NCBI GenBank assembly: GCA_930633525.1
Contig: CAKNFP010000003.1
Coordinates: 1-64,000, forward strand
Direction of reading: 5' to 3'
Source of the DNA: Hyphomicrobiales bacterium
GTDB lineage: Bacteria > Pseudomonadota > Alphaproteobacteria > Rhizobiales > Beijerinckiaceae
Length of the DNA: 64,000 nt
Position 1 is the first letter of the stretch. Every line of letters starts with the position of its first letter. A model generated the notes under the pieces. The model had not been told where the DNA came from, searched no databases, and saw nothing but the letters and a program-made list of their open reading frames with translations. Shown here in pieces: positions 8,555-16,444 of this stretch. The position numbers and the translations under genes were made by a program.

Positions 8555-9157
8555 ATGGGCCGGGCATCGCTGTTGGCCGCGATTTTGGCCCTGCCACTCA
8601 CCGCAACGATCGTGACGGCGCAATCCGCGTCGCCCTGGTTTCCAGTTCCCGCGGACGCCATCTATCTGACAGGTGACAGCTGGTCGGCCGGCGACGTGAC
8701 CTATCGTCTTTATGGCGTTCAGGCCTGCCTGCGTGACACGAGCTTCACCAACGGCCACGGCCTCAAACGCGACTGCGGCGAGGCTTCGCTCGCCATGCTT
8801 GTCGCACTGGTTCGCGATCTCAGACCGCAGTGCTACGACGCGGCCGAATCGCCGCAGCTGCGAACCGTCTTCGTGTTCTGCCTAGCCAGCCCGAGCAAGG
8901 GCGCCGCGGCGGGCTCACGCATCGATCTCGGCACAGCTCTGATTTCAACCGGCTTCGCCTTCGCCGCGCTCAAACCGGACGGCCAGCCGGTTCACGCGCC
9001 GTACTTCGTGGCCCAGCTCGTCGCCCAGAGATCCAAGGCGGGATTGTGGGCGTTCGCCGACCTCCCCGATCCGAACGCGATCATTCTGCGCGCCCTGCGG
9101 CAGGCTTCGCCTGCTCCCGCGTCCGGGATGCCAGGAGCAAACCCAGCGACCCCATAG
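8555..9157 (+). CDS. Secreted SNase-like (thermonuclease family) protein
   Basis: 200-residue protein with a signal peptide (residues 1-22) and a staphylococcal-nuclease-like core: GDVTYRLYGVQAC corresponds to the VRLxGIDAPE strand, followed by CGEASLAMLVALV and a C-terminal SKAGLWAF, the GLW motif of the family. The acidic residue after the GVQAC position is replaced (RDTS), so catalysis is doubtful. It begins one base after the previous stop. A related protein lies at 9510-10097. Confidence 0.65.
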   Translation: MGRASLLAAILALPLTATIVTAQSASPWFPVPADAIYLTGDSWSAGDVTYRLYGVQACLRDTSFTNGHGLKRDCGEASLAMLVALVRDLRPQCYDAAESPQLRTVFVFCLASPSKGAAAGSRIDLGTALISTGFAFAALKPDGQPVHAPYFVAQLVAQRSKAGLWAFADLPDPNAIILRALRQASPAPASGMPGANPATP

Positions 9158-9184
9158 GACTCAACGTCAGCACGAGGAGCGACC

Positions 9185-9523
9185 ATGCGAACCACAAATC
9201 TCTTCATCGTCCGTGGCTTTGTCGGGCAGGCGCCGAAGGCGTTTAACAAATCCGCCAAGGTCCACATCGCGACCGACCGCGGGTGGACTGACGCCAAGGG
9301 CGAGCGGCACGAGGAGACCGACTGGGTAACGGTCAGCGTCCTCAATGAAAAAGCCGCGGCCTGGGTCATGGCCAATGTCGCGAAAGGCGATCCGGTCTAT
9401 GCCGAATGCCGCATCGCCGACGGCTCCTACAAGAAGGACGGCGAGACGATCTACACGACCGACATCATCGCCAACGTCTTCCACAAGCTCGATCTCGGTG
9501 CGCGCGACGATGCCGCGGCGTGA
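9185..9523 (+). CDS. Single-stranded DNA-binding protein (SSB-like, OB fold)
   Basis: 112-residue cytoplasmic protein with the OB-fold pattern of plasmid SSBs: NLFIVRGFVGQAPKAF, then ETDWVTVSVLNEKAAAWV, GDPVYAECRIADG and YTTDIIAN. It lacks the long acidic C-terminal tail of chromosomal SSB. An SSB in a transfer cluster would protect transferred single strands in the recipient. ATG follows GAGGAGCGACC. Confidence 0.85.
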   Translation: MRTTNLFIVRGFVGQAPKAFNKSAKVHIATDRGWTDAKGERHEETDWVTVSVLNEKAAAWVMANVAKGDPVYAECRIADGSYKKDGETIYTTDIIANVFHKLDLGARDDAAA

Positions 9524-10097
9524 CACCGTGTTTCTCGCCATCTCGCTCCTGGCGGCCGCGACGACAACCGAGGCTGGCGCGCAGCCGGCCGATCGGAACG
9601 AGGGCATTTACGCGCTGCAGCTGCCGCTTCAATCGCCGCCGCTGCGGGTCGAGGTCATCGATGGGGTGCGGTTCCGCGATATCGAGACGGGCGCGGCCTA
9701 CCGGCTCTACGGCATTGATACGTGCGCGCCGGAGCAGACCGCGCGCTTGGGCAGGCAGCCCTGGCCGTGCGGCACGATGGCGACATCGTGGCTCGTCACG
9801 GCGACCCTCAACGCCTGGCTCGCCTGCAGGACATTGCGGGACGAGGCGTCAGAGCACCTGGTGCGGTGCGCCACGGCGGGCCATCCCGACATCGCTGCCG
9901 ATATGTTGCGCGCCGGCATCGCCGTAGCGCTCCCCGGAACGAACAGGGACCCGGCGATCCGTGCCTACGTCCAAGCCGAGCAGGACGCGCGCAAAGCCTA
10001 TCGGGGGCTCTGGTCGAGTACATTCCAGATGCCCTGGGAGTGGCGTGCCAAACGCCCGGCCGCGCCGCCGCTCGCCCGGTTCGAGGCAACGCCATGA
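9510..10097 (+). CDS. SNase-like secreted protein, second copy
   Basis: 195-residue protein overlapping the ssb-like gene by 14 bases. It has a signal-type N-terminus (VFLAISLLAAATTTEAGAQ) and an SNase-like core: FRDIETGAAYRLYGIDTCAPEQTA keeps the acidic residue after the GID turn, then a CRTLRDEASEHLVRC segment and DARKAYRGLWSSTF, the family's C-terminal GLW motif. Better conserved than the 8555-9157 protein. Likely a periplasmic nuclease-fold protein of the transfer cluster; activity not certain. Confidence 0.7.
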   Translation: MPRRDTVFLAISLLAAATTTEAGAQPADRNEGIYALQLPLQSPPLRVEVIDGVRFRDIETGAAYRLYGIDTCAPEQTARLGRQPWPCGTMATSWLVTATLNAWLACRTLRDEASEHLVRCATAGHPDIAADMLRAGIAVALPGTNRDPAIRAYVQAEQDARKAYRGLWSSTFQMPWEWRAKRPAAPPLARFEATP

Positions 10098-10645
10098 GCC
10101 GTACCGCCGTCGTTCTCTCTCTTCCCATCATGCTCGTGCTGTCAGCCTGCGCCGCGCCGCAGCCATGGCCGGTGACGGACTATGGGCCGCCCGCGCGCGA
10201 ACCGATGTACACCCCCGCCGCCGTCAAGCCCGGCCGTCTGGAATATGCCCCCGATCGGTCCGCGTTTGCCCCCATCCTTACCGAGCGTTTTCCCTATCCG
10301 ACCCAGCCGGAGGCGAACGCGGCCTATCGTCGGCTTCTCGCCGGCTCTGCCCGGGAAGGCAACTTCTCCGCATCGGTGTGGCTGTTCGGGTGCAAGCCGG
10401 GCGCGCTGGACGAACAAACCGCCCGTGTGATCCGCTACCGCGGTCCCGTCGTCCATTGCGCGACGGATTTTCTGGACGGCAGTGGCCGTCGCCTTCGCCG
10501 CGAAGCGGTAAATTTTTATTACTACGGCGACGTCTGGAACATGCAGCCCGTCTACCCGCCGCGCAGCGTGGTGCCATGGCGCAATCGGGAGCGTTCGCCG
10601 AAGGATTTCTGGCGGTGGCTACCCGGCCGCGACCGCTACGAATAG
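10094..10645 (+). CDS. Lipoprotein of unknown function
   Basis: 183-residue predicted lipoprotein with a lipobox (MLVLSAC, Cys near residue 19). The mature part is proline-, arginine- and tyrosine-rich, with two further cysteines (LFGCKPG, VHCATDF) and an aromatic C-terminus. The start overlaps the previous stop (ATGA), so it is co-translated with the nuclease-like gene. No family recognised; probably an accessory envelope protein of the transfer system. Confidence 0.7.
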   Translation: MSRTAVVLSLPIMLVLSACAAPQPWPVTDYGPPAREPMYTPAAVKPGRLEYAPDRSAFAPILTERFPYPTQPEANAAYRRLLAGSAREGNFSASVWLFGCKPGALDEQTARVIRYRGPVVHCATDFLDGSGRRLRREAVNFYYYGDVWNMQPVYPPRSVVPWRNRERSPKDFWRWLPGRDRYE

Positions 10646-10656
10646 CAGGCGGCACA

Positions 10657-11313
10657 ATGCGCGCGGCAAGGCCGTTGAGTCATTATATTAGATGTTGTAT
10701 TAAAGGTACATCGCCGGCCTTTCGCAGCTCTGCCATTTTTGTCCTGGCGATGGGGATCGCAGGGATGATGAACACCCAAGCCCGCGCGCAAACGGTGACG
10801 CCCGATCCGGGGACGTGGCGACCGATGGCATATGCGGATCTTCAGCTGCCCTCTCGCGCGACCGCCACCTACACCGACATCTGGAAGGACGCGATCGAAC
10901 GCAACAACCAAGGCTATCGGCAGCGTGGGGATCATCGCTTCGCGGGCGGCAATGCGCCCGTCACCGAAGCCCATTTCGTCATCTGGAGCCGCGGTCGTTC
11001 CGTTGTCCTCAGTATCCTCAACACGGCGATTGGATGCACGATCAAGACCGCAGTGCCGCAGGCGCGCGCGACGGTGAAGCTCTGCCCCATGCGGATTGCG
11101 ATTTACGAGGGAATCCAGGTGCGCACTCTCGAGGGCCGCCGCGCTTGCTTCCTTGAGCTTGAGCCAGGCGCATCGCCCGATCCGACGGTGTCCGCGGCCT
11201 ATGCATCCTACGACGTTCCGAACCGGACGTTGAAGACGGGCATGATCGTCAACCATAAGGCTGTCGACGGCTGCTCGCTGGATGTGCCGCTGAACCGCCG
11301 CGACGCGGATTGA
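10657..11313 (+). CDS. Secreted protein of unknown function (start uncertain)
   Basis: Up to 218 residues; mature part begins near TVTPDPGTWRPMAYADLQ and contains two conserved-looking cysteines (IGCTIKT, VKLCPMR) plus RRACFLELEP and DGCSLDV. With the ATG at 10657 a hydrophobic core (SSAIFVLAMGIAGMM) forms a signal peptide with a long n-region; the ATGs at 10750 and 10765 truncate that core. However the AT-rich promoter-like site at 10675-10703 lies after 10657, which argues for a later start. No family recognised. Confidence 0.6.
   Translation: MRAARPLSHYIRCCIKGTSPAFRSSAIFVLAMGIAGMMNTQARAQTVTPDPGTWRPMAYADLQLPSRATATYTDIWKDAIERNNQGYRQRGDHRFAGGNAPVTEAHFVIWSRGRSVVLSILNTAIGCTIKTAVPQARATVKLCPMRIAIYEGIQVRTLEGRRACFLELEPGASPDPTVSAAYASYDVPNRTLKTGMIVNHKAVDGCSLDVPLNRRDAD
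10675..10703 (+). promoter_or_regulatory. Promoter-like site containing the shared 15-bp motif
   Basis: TTGAGT (10675-10680), 17-base spacer, TATTAA (10698-10703). The spacer contains TATATTAGATGTTGT (10684-10698), identical to 7995-8009 in the virB promoter. Only one half of the palindrome present at 7991-8009 is kept here. Confidence 0.5.
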
Positions 11314-11327
11314 GGAGAACAATAGAA

Positions 11328-11804
11328 ATGCACTTTCGGATGATCTGCCTGCTTGCTGCGACCGCCCTTGTCGGCGCGGTGCCAGCAGCCGCGGCCGACG
11401 CGGCTTTCAGCTACAAGACCTCGTATCGCAACGTGACCCAGGATCCCGACAAGGTCTGGACGGGTGATGCGCTCGCGGCCGGCTCGTCCGGCACCGTGAC
11501 CATTCACGAATATGAATTGCGCACGCCGCGCGGCGACTTCTTGATCTCGCAGATTTGGAACGACGACTGCACATCCGGCACCTGCCCTACCCGCCTTGTG
11601 CGCGTCGCCCCCCATCAGCAGCCGACCGTCCTGGTCGACGATATGATGCATCAGATCGTGCCTCCTGATGATCCGCGCTTCGCCGCGATGGCCGCCGACA
11701 AGGCGCAGGCGGCGTTCGCACAGCGTCCGTTCGCGTTGACCGACGACGGGAAGACGCTCGTCAACGGCGATTTCACCTTTGCGATTCCGGAGGGCAAGCC
11801 ATGA
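11328..11804 (+). CDS. Secreted protein of unknown function
   Basis: 158-residue protein with a signal peptide (MHFRMICLLAATALVGAVPAAAA) and a mostly beta-type periplasmic domain with one cysteine pair (DDCTSGTCPTR). ATG at 11328 follows GAGGAGA. The start of the next gene overlaps its stop (ATGA). No family recognised; its place in the cluster suggests an accessory role in transfer. Confidence 0.7.
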   Translation: MHFRMICLLAATALVGAVPAAAADAAFSYKTSYRNVTQDPDKVWTGDALAAGSSGTVTIHEYELRTPRGDFLISQIWNDDCTSGTCPTRLVRVAPHQQPTVLVDDMMHQIVPPDDPRFAAMAADKAQAAFAQRPFALTDDGKTLVNGDFTFAIPEGKP

Positions 11805-12490
11805 CAGCGCGCGCCGTTCGCGGCATCCTGGCCGATGCGGGTCTCCTGCTGTGTCTGTCGGGGGCGGCAGCGTTCGCCGGAGAATCAGCCGCCAATCTTA
11901 CTGCGGCGGGCATCCCGTCGAACTGTGCGGATTTCGCTGCGAAAGTGTCCAGCAGCGAAGGAAATTTCGGCACCACAAATCAGTTCGGCTGCCTCGGAGC
12001 ATTCCAATTTTGCCCCGGCACCTTCGAACGCTATTACAGCGGCAGCGCGCAAAGCTTTCTCAACGATCCCTCCGCCCAGGTCGCCGCCTGGACCCGGTAC
12101 GAACAGAATGAGTGGTCGAAGGCGCAGAGTAACGGCATGACCTCGCTGATCGGACAGCAGGTATGTTACGGCGGCCGCTGCGCCACGATCGACCAATCCT
12201 CCATCCTCATGGCCTGCCAGTTCGGCTGCGGCCAGCGCGGGAAGCTCGCGAACTACGCTGCGAGCGGCGACTGCAATGCCCGCAACGTCAAGGATGGCAA
12301 CGGGGTAAGCGTGTGCAGCTACCTCATCCGCGGCGCCGGATATGACGCCTCCTGCTTTACCGGATACCAGTCGGCGGTTTGCCAGCAGACGCCGACCGGG
12401 CCGGGCGATTTTCCGACCTCGACCGGTATAGCCGCCAATCCGCCACCGCCATCGACAGCGTCGATCATCGTCAATCCGACAGACGTCTAG
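11801..12490 (+). CDS. Secreted lysozyme-like (peptidoglycan hydrolase) protein
   Basis: 229-residue protein with signal peptide (residues 1-26). The mature part reads like a lysozyme/transglycosylase fold: a candidate catalytic glutamate in SSSEGNFG, then LGAFQFCPGTFERYY and the later MACQFGCGQRGKL and DGNGVSVCSYLIRGAGYD. Eight or more cysteines suggest disulfides. The last 35 residues are a Pro/Thr-rich tail. A second peptidoglycan hydrolase beside VirB1 would fit conjugation. Family link inferred from motif layout. Confidence 0.6.
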   Translation: MTARAVRGILADAGLLLCLSGAAAFAGESAANLTAAGIPSNCADFAAKVSSSEGNFGTTNQFGCLGAFQFCPGTFERYYSGSAQSFLNDPSAQVAAWTRYEQNEWSKAQSNGMTSLIGQQVCYGGRCATIDQSSILMACQFGCGQRGKLANYAASGDCNARNVKDGNGVSVCSYLIRGAGYDASCFTGYQSAVCQQTPTGPGDFPTSTGIAANPPPPSTASIIVNPTDV

Positions 12491-12502
12491 GTACCGCCCA
12501 GA

Positions 12503-12748
12503 TCAGTTTTTCTCGGAAGGGTCGCGGATGATCCAGGGAGCAAAATAATTGAGTTCCTCCTCGGTCGAGGAACAGAGATCTCCGCCACGATAATGAGCAT
12601 GAACCAGGGCCCAAAACACAACCTCGTCGGAGCGCCCGGCGAACAAAGCTTTTTGCAAGGTGCGACCGATCAGCGTCACCGCCCGCGAATGTTCATAGCG
12701 GGCGTGAAGTTCGTGAGCGATGAGCTTGGTATCCGCAGTTCTTATCAT
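12503..12748 (-). CDS. Small protein downstream of the AHL synthase
   Basis: 81-residue soluble protein, mildly acidic at the C-terminus, no membrane segment. ATG follows GGAG by eight bases. It lies 27 bases after the autoinducer synthase stop on the same strand and is probably co-transcribed. Short genes following luxI-type genes in rhizobia (for example cinS after cinI) can be regulators, but I see no sequence evidence for that here. Function unknown. Confidence 0.6.
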   Translation of the reverse strand: MIRTADTKLIAHELHARYEHSRAVTLIGRTLQKALFAGRSDEVVFWALVHAHYRGGDLCSSTEEELNYFAPWIIRDPSEKN

Positions 12749-12775
12749 AGAATAACTCCATGCTGATACGGACCA

Positions 12776-13399
12776 TCACGCAACTGACGGCCAGTTAGAC
12801 ATCGGCAGCACCGACTCGTTGGAGCCTCGCGCGGCCCGGATTGTTTCAAGGGTCTCGCGGTTGAAGGACATGCGCAGGGCAACAACTTCGTCGCGGCCAA
12901 TACGCTGGGGAAAACCGAGTGATCGGACGAAGAACCGCAATTGCATCGCGATTAACATCAACCGCCAGTCGATCGCGACCGTGACTGTGTCAACCTGATG
13001 CTCAATGCCCCATTCGACGACGCCTTGGGCGAGTTCGAGAAAGGGACTGTCACCGCGCGGTCGGTGTTCGCGATAGCTACGCGCAACGCTGAAGCGTGTC
13101 CACTCGAACACATGTTCGCCGCGTGGCGGCGTGTGCCGGCACAGATCCGTCAACACATCGCTCAATAAATGCGGGCGAGTGGTTGGTAACAGCCGCTGAT
13201 AGCCGACGATCTCCTCGTCGCGCAGACAGATGTGATGGATTGCATGCCGATCGTCGAATCGATCGCGCTCGCGACCGCCCGGCTGGCGCAGTTCCTCCCA
13301 GCCCTTTTCTTCGACAAAAATTGAATGCCGAAACCGAAAGGCGCGGTCCATCAATGTCTCGTATCGACCGACGTCCGAGCCTGGAATGACCATCAGCAT
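12776..13399 (-). CDS. Acyl-homoserine-lactone synthase (LuxI/TraI family)
   Basis: Makes an N-acyl-homoserine lactone signal from S-adenosylmethionine and acyl-ACP. The conserved residues of the family are visible: R-F-R-H-S-I-F-V-E-E-KGWEEL near the N-terminus, the acidic pair in RFDDRHAIHH, GYQRLLPTTRPHLLSDV, and EWTRFSV, which holds the Glu-Arg pair. 207 residues, typical length. ATG at 13399 has GAGGTG eight bases upstream; a GTG at 13408 is the alternative. In Ti-type plasmids the homologous traI controls conjugation; proximity to virB suggests the same. No LuxR gene is visible nearby. Confidence 0.92.
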   Translation of the reverse strand: MLMVIPGSDVGRYETLMDRAFRFRHSIFVEEKGWEELRQPGGRERDRFDDRHAIHHICLRDEEIVGYQRLLPTTRPHLLSDVLTDLCRHTPPRGEHVFEWTRFSVARSYREHRPRGDSPFLELAQGVVEWGIEHQVDTVTVAIDWRLMLIAMQLRFFVRSLGFPQRIGRDEVVALRMSFNRETLETIRAARGSNESVLPMSNWPSVA

Positions 13400-13768
13400 G
13401 AAATGCACCTCGACCAGATGACAGAGCCGAGTTGGTCATGTCCATCGCCAGCGCGGTATGGGCACAAAGGTCCATTGCAATCAGACTAGCGCGCGCATTG
13501 TCTGTTCTTGGAAATATTTCAATAAGTGAAAAAACGAAACGCCTATTAGTACGGCGACTCTTCGGCGGACTTAGCTCAGGTGCGATCGCGGCGACACTAT
13601 CATCGCTATAAAAGTCGCCAGGTCATCTGCCTTTGTTCTTGATCCGCTTCTGGTCGTGCTACGATTTCGACCATGAAACCCGCCGAATAAACACGGCGCT
13701 AGCCAATAACGCTACGCCGGGGCATCGCAAAGCCAGATTTTGCACCACGGCCCGGTTCTTTGCGCCAA
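13400..13768. other. Non-coding region upstream of the AHL synthase
   Basis: No convincing gene. Two candidate operators are visible: GAAATATTTC, a perfect 10-base palindrome at 13513-13522, and an inverted repeat GGCGAC (13590-13595) with GTCGCC (13614-13619) around an AT-rich centre. Either could be a regulator site for the synthase; no classical 18-20 bp lux/tra box was recognised. Confidence 0.4.
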
Positions 13769-14080
13769 TCAATTCTTTCGTCTTCGCGGAACCGCTCCAC
13801 AAGACGCGTGAAGAGGAAGCGAGGTTTTTGCCCCTGACGGCATGTAGCCCAGTTCGTCGCAGCGTTCCCGAAAAGTCATCCGCCGCCGCTCCTTTTGCGC
13901 CTCGGCCAATTCGCACTGGATGCCGTGCTCTTCGTCGGTGAGACCCTCGGGGCGGCAGACCGAGCAGGTGCCGAGGTGAAAAACCCGTTCCCACTCCACC
14001 AACGCCTGCACATAGGCGCGATGAGCCTCAATCGTGCGCGATTCAAGAGAAGTGCGCCCTCGCGCCTTGGCCCTGATCAC
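13769..14080 (-). CDS. Hypothetical protein with CxxC motif
   Basis: 103-residue hydrophilic protein with a GTG start preceded by GGAGG five bases upstream, which is why I accept it. The centre has HLGTCSVCRPEGLTDEEHGIQCELAEAQKERRR, three cysteines that might bind metal, and a charged helical region. The last 20 residues look unlike the rest, so the 3' end may be altered. No family recognised. It lies upstream of the AHL synthase on the same strand but 369 bases away. Confidence 0.55.
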   Translation of the reverse strand: MIRAKARGRTSLESRTIEAHRAYVQALVEWERVFHLGTCSVCRPEGLTDEEHGIQCELAEAQKERRRMTFRERCDELGYMPSGAKTSLPLHASCGAVPRRRKN

Positions 14081-14142
14081 TCGATCCTCCGTGGGGAGGT
14101 GCCTGCGGTACGCCCCCGCAAACGAGCCCTCTCTGACTCTTG

Positions 14143-14270
14143 GTGATCGGGGAGTTCGAAACCGTGCTAGACGGCCCTGTGGCCTTTAGTTCGGGTGAAC
14201 CTGTTGCATACGCCACAGGCTCCCCGACCATAAGGTCAAGGAGTGCGGTGCCGTGTCGGCCGGCACCAAC
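14143..14270. repeat. Nested inverted-repeat (structured) element
   Basis: Outer stem TCGGGGAG (14148-14155) with CTCCCCGA (14221-14228); inner stem CCTGTGGC (14177-14184) with GCCACAGG (14213-14220); apical GTTCGGGTGAAC (14190-14201). A near-palindrome of 32 bases spans 14195-14226. A further hairpin GGTGCCG/CGGCACC follows at about 14248-14268. Could be an RNA leader for the minus-strand gene at 14080 or a mobile palindromic element. Confidence 0.5.
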
Positions 14271-14678
14271 CGCTAGCAGGGGTTTCGACGCCCCAGGGCA
14301 GCGCGTACTGCCCCACTCGACTCATAACCGTTCGTTCGCTCGGCTTCTAGATCAATTTCGGTAAACCATCGATTGCCAGGCAAGGAGCGTTCACGTCGTC
14401 CGATGAGTCTGAAACTTGAATTCGTCGATTGTGTGTGATCTCCGTCGCCGCCGCTGGCGAGCGAGGGCGCATACAGGCCGCAAGACGGACCTACCGCGTT
14501 CGCCGACTTCGTCACCACACCAGACGCCCGTTCGCTCGCCTCCACCCAAAAGGCCGCCGGGCTTCGCTGATCTCGGCTTCTCATACCGCATGCCAATTCC
14601 GACCAGAGCGCAGGTTGCCGGCAAAGTACGTGGTGCCTGTTTTTTCGAATTGGTGATCGATGCCGCTGGCGCGTTGCT

Positions 14679-14748
14679 GGATGCAAGGGAGGCTTCGCCG
14701 CGGTCGAGATCTCGGGCCGCGACGGCTTGCCAGCGCGCCCTTGCATCC
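14679..14748 (+). promoter_or_regulatory. Long-stem leader upstream of the TOPRIM gene
   Basis: GGATGCAAGGG (14679-14689) pairs perfectly with CCCTTGCATCC (14738-14748), enclosing a GC-rich region with its own small hairpins. It lies 75 bases before the start codon. Similar long closing stems precede other genes of this cluster. Confidence 0.5.
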
Positions 14749-14823
14749 GGCACGCTTCGCGGCAGACGGGCGCCGTGCCCTCGGGATAAGGCGAGGCAGG
14801 TCAACCGAAGAAAGGACCGGGGT

Positions 14824-15774
14824 ATGTGCGATGCGCGCCCGGTGAAGGCGATGGAGAAAAGGGAAATCGAAGAACTGCGAAGCAAGGTCGGTTGCGCCGC
14901 GCTGCTTCAACAGGACGGCTGGAAAATCGATCTAAAGGAGAGCACGCGGCGCGCCATGAAATTCCGCCGCGATGCCAATATCATTATCGTCATTCACAAC
15001 GATCGCGGCTGGTTTGACCCGTTGTCGACCGCGAAAGGCGACGTGTTTGATCTCGCCGAGCATCTCGGTGCGCAGGGCTTTCCCGAAGCCTGCGCATGGG
15101 TCGCGTCCCTGGTCGGGTTCGTGCCCACCCCGCTCGCGTGGCAGCGCGAGGTCCGGTCCTCCCCGCTTAGCTCCATCGCCGACCGCTGGGCGCGTCGGAG
15201 TCTCCCGCGGTCGGGCTCGGCGACCTGGCGCTATCTCACCGAGACACGCGGGCTTCCCGATACGATCGTCGCCGTGGCGGTCGGCCAAGGCATGGTCCGC
15301 GAGGGGCCGCATGGCAGCATGTGGGCAGCTCATCGCAGCGAGAACGGCATCGTGGTCGGTTGGGAGGAGCGCGGCCCCCAATGGCGCGGATATGCGACCG
15401 GCGGGGCCAAAGAGCTGTTCCGGCTCGGCCCGTCGGCCGCCGCGCGCGTCTGCATCACTGAAGCGGCGATCGATACCATGAGTCTCGCCGCGATCCAGGT
15501 CATGCGGCCCGATACGCTCTACGTCAGCACCGGCGGCGGCTGGTCTCCTGCGATCGAGGATGCGATCCGCCGCTTAGCGGCACGGCCGAACACGCATCTC
15601 GTCGCGGCGACCGACAACAATCGCCAGGGTGATGTCTATGCCGAGCGCGTCCAGGCGATCGCGGCCCAGACGGGCGCGACCTATGCACGCGCGCGATCGC
15701 GCGCCGGCGACTGGAACGAGGACCTGAACCTGCTGCTCGCCCGGCTCGCTGAGCCGCTTGCGGCCGCCGGCTGA
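14824..15774 (+). CDS. DUF3991/TOPRIM domain protein
   Basis: 316 residues. The N-terminal half matches DUF3991 (GCAALLQQDGWKIDLKEST, then NDRGWFDPLSTAKGDVFDLAEHLG). The C-terminal half has TOPRIM features: the glutamate in CITEAAIDTMSLAAI, a glycine-rich STGGGWS turn and the acidic DNNRQGD motif. TOPRIM/DUF3991 proteins are common on rhizobial plasmids and are thought to act on DNA in transfer or replication (primase-like), but the biochemical role here is inferred. ATG at 14824; MEKREIEEL at 14851 is an alternative. Confidence 0.85.
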   Translation: MCDARPVKAMEKREIEELRSKVGCAALLQQDGWKIDLKESTRRAMKFRRDANIIIVIHNDRGWFDPLSTAKGDVFDLAEHLGAQGFPEACAWVASLVGFVPTPLAWQREVRSSPLSSIADRWARRSLPRSGSATWRYLTETRGLPDTIVAVAVGQGMVREGPHGSMWAAHRSENGIVVGWEERGPQWRGYATGGAKELFRLGPSAAARVCITEAAIDTMSLAAIQVMRPDTLYVSTGGGWSPAIEDAIRRLAARPNTHLVAATDNNRQGDVYAERVQAIAAQTGATYARARSRAGDWNEDLNLLLARLAEPLAAAG

Positions 15775-15856
15775 CCGACCCGCTCTCAACCCTACCGCTC
15801 GAAGGGTCGACGAAGCGGGCAAGAGGGTATCGGCGGAAAGAGGCAATGGCGTCGCT

Positions 15857-15938
15857 GCCGCATGCCCGGCCGGCGCGTCAAGGGGGGCTTCGCCCGCTTG
15901 GCCAGCGGCCCTTGACCCGCCGGACCGGAGAGGCGGCC
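15857..15938 (+). repeat. Stem-loop leader repeat, copy 1
   Basis: 82-base unit with a long stem (GGCGCGTCAAGGG at 15872-15884 with CCCTTGACCCGCC at 15909-15921, one mismatch). Nearly identical to 17225-17304; differences are one base in the stem flank and the loop. It lies just upstream of the gene at 15982. Confidence 0.75.
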
Positions 15939-15981
15939 GCCCCGAGGGTGTCTTCAACACCCGAAGGGAAGGACGACTCCG

Positions 15982-16371
15982 ATGCCCATCTTCACGATCG
16001 AAACCACCTATCGCCTGCCGGTCTATCGGCAGCGCAATTACGAGGCGGAGAGCCTCGCCGAGGCCTGCCGGCTCGCCGTCGAGGACGACGACTGGGACAA
16101 CGAGAAGCAGGACTACGAGACCGCCGGCGAGACCTATGTCACCGGCGTCTGGGAAGGCCGCGACAGCGCCTATAGCGGCCCGTCCGTGCCGGTCCCTTCG
16201 CACTATCGCGAGACCGTGCAGCGTAAGGCCGATCATTTCGAGGTCCTGCTCGGCCTGGTGAAGGTGCTGAGCGGCGCGGAGGCGTCGGATCGCGCCTATT
16301 GGCAGGATCGCGCCGTGTCCGCGATCGCCAAGGCCGAGGCCATCCTCGCCGGCGCCCGCCATCCGGACTGA
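15982..16371 (+). CDS. Conserved-type plasmid protein of unknown function
   Basis: 129-residue soluble acidic protein (MPIFTIETTYRLPVYRQRNYEAES...), with a probable beta-rich N-terminal half and an alanine-rich helical C-terminus (VSAIAKAEAILAG). ATG follows GAAGGGAAGGACG. The N-terminal YRLPVYRQRNYEAESLAEACRLAVEDDDW pattern looks like a small plasmid family, but I cannot name it. Preceded by leader repeat copy 1 and followed by a terminator. Confidence 0.7.
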   Translation: MPIFTIETTYRLPVYRQRNYEAESLAEACRLAVEDDDWDNEKQDYETAGETYVTGVWEGRDSAYSGPSVPVPSHYRETVQRKADHFEVLLGLVKVLSGAEASDRAYWQDRAVSAIAKAEAILAGARHPD

Positions 16372-16404
16372 TCCGGCGCCAGCTTCCATCATCCCCGCAA
16401 TCAC

Positions 16405-16432
16405 GCCCGGCCCTGCCGGGCTTTGTCATTTT
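16405..16432 (+). terminator. Rho-independent terminator
   Basis: Stem GCCCGGC/GCCGGGC (16405-16411, 16415-16421) with loop CCT, followed by TTTGTCATTTT. It lies between the genes at 15982 and 16445. Confidence 0.7.
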
Positions 16433-16444
16433 CAGGAGGCCGAC

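Larger units (their letters stand above)
14081..14823. other. Long intergenic region with structured elements
   Basis: 743 bases between divergent genes. It contains a nested inverted-repeat element (14143-14270) and, near the right end, a long-stem leader (14679-14748). Open frames cross it on both strands but none has a ribosome site and sensible composition together, so I annotate no gene. The near-palindrome makes both strands encode the same peptide GEPVAYATGSP, a by-product of the repeat. Confidence 0.5.

Noticed and set aside
14273..14746. 157-codon minus-strand frame in the long gap
   Set aside because: No ribosome site, low-complexity basic composition, and it crosses the long-stem leader.
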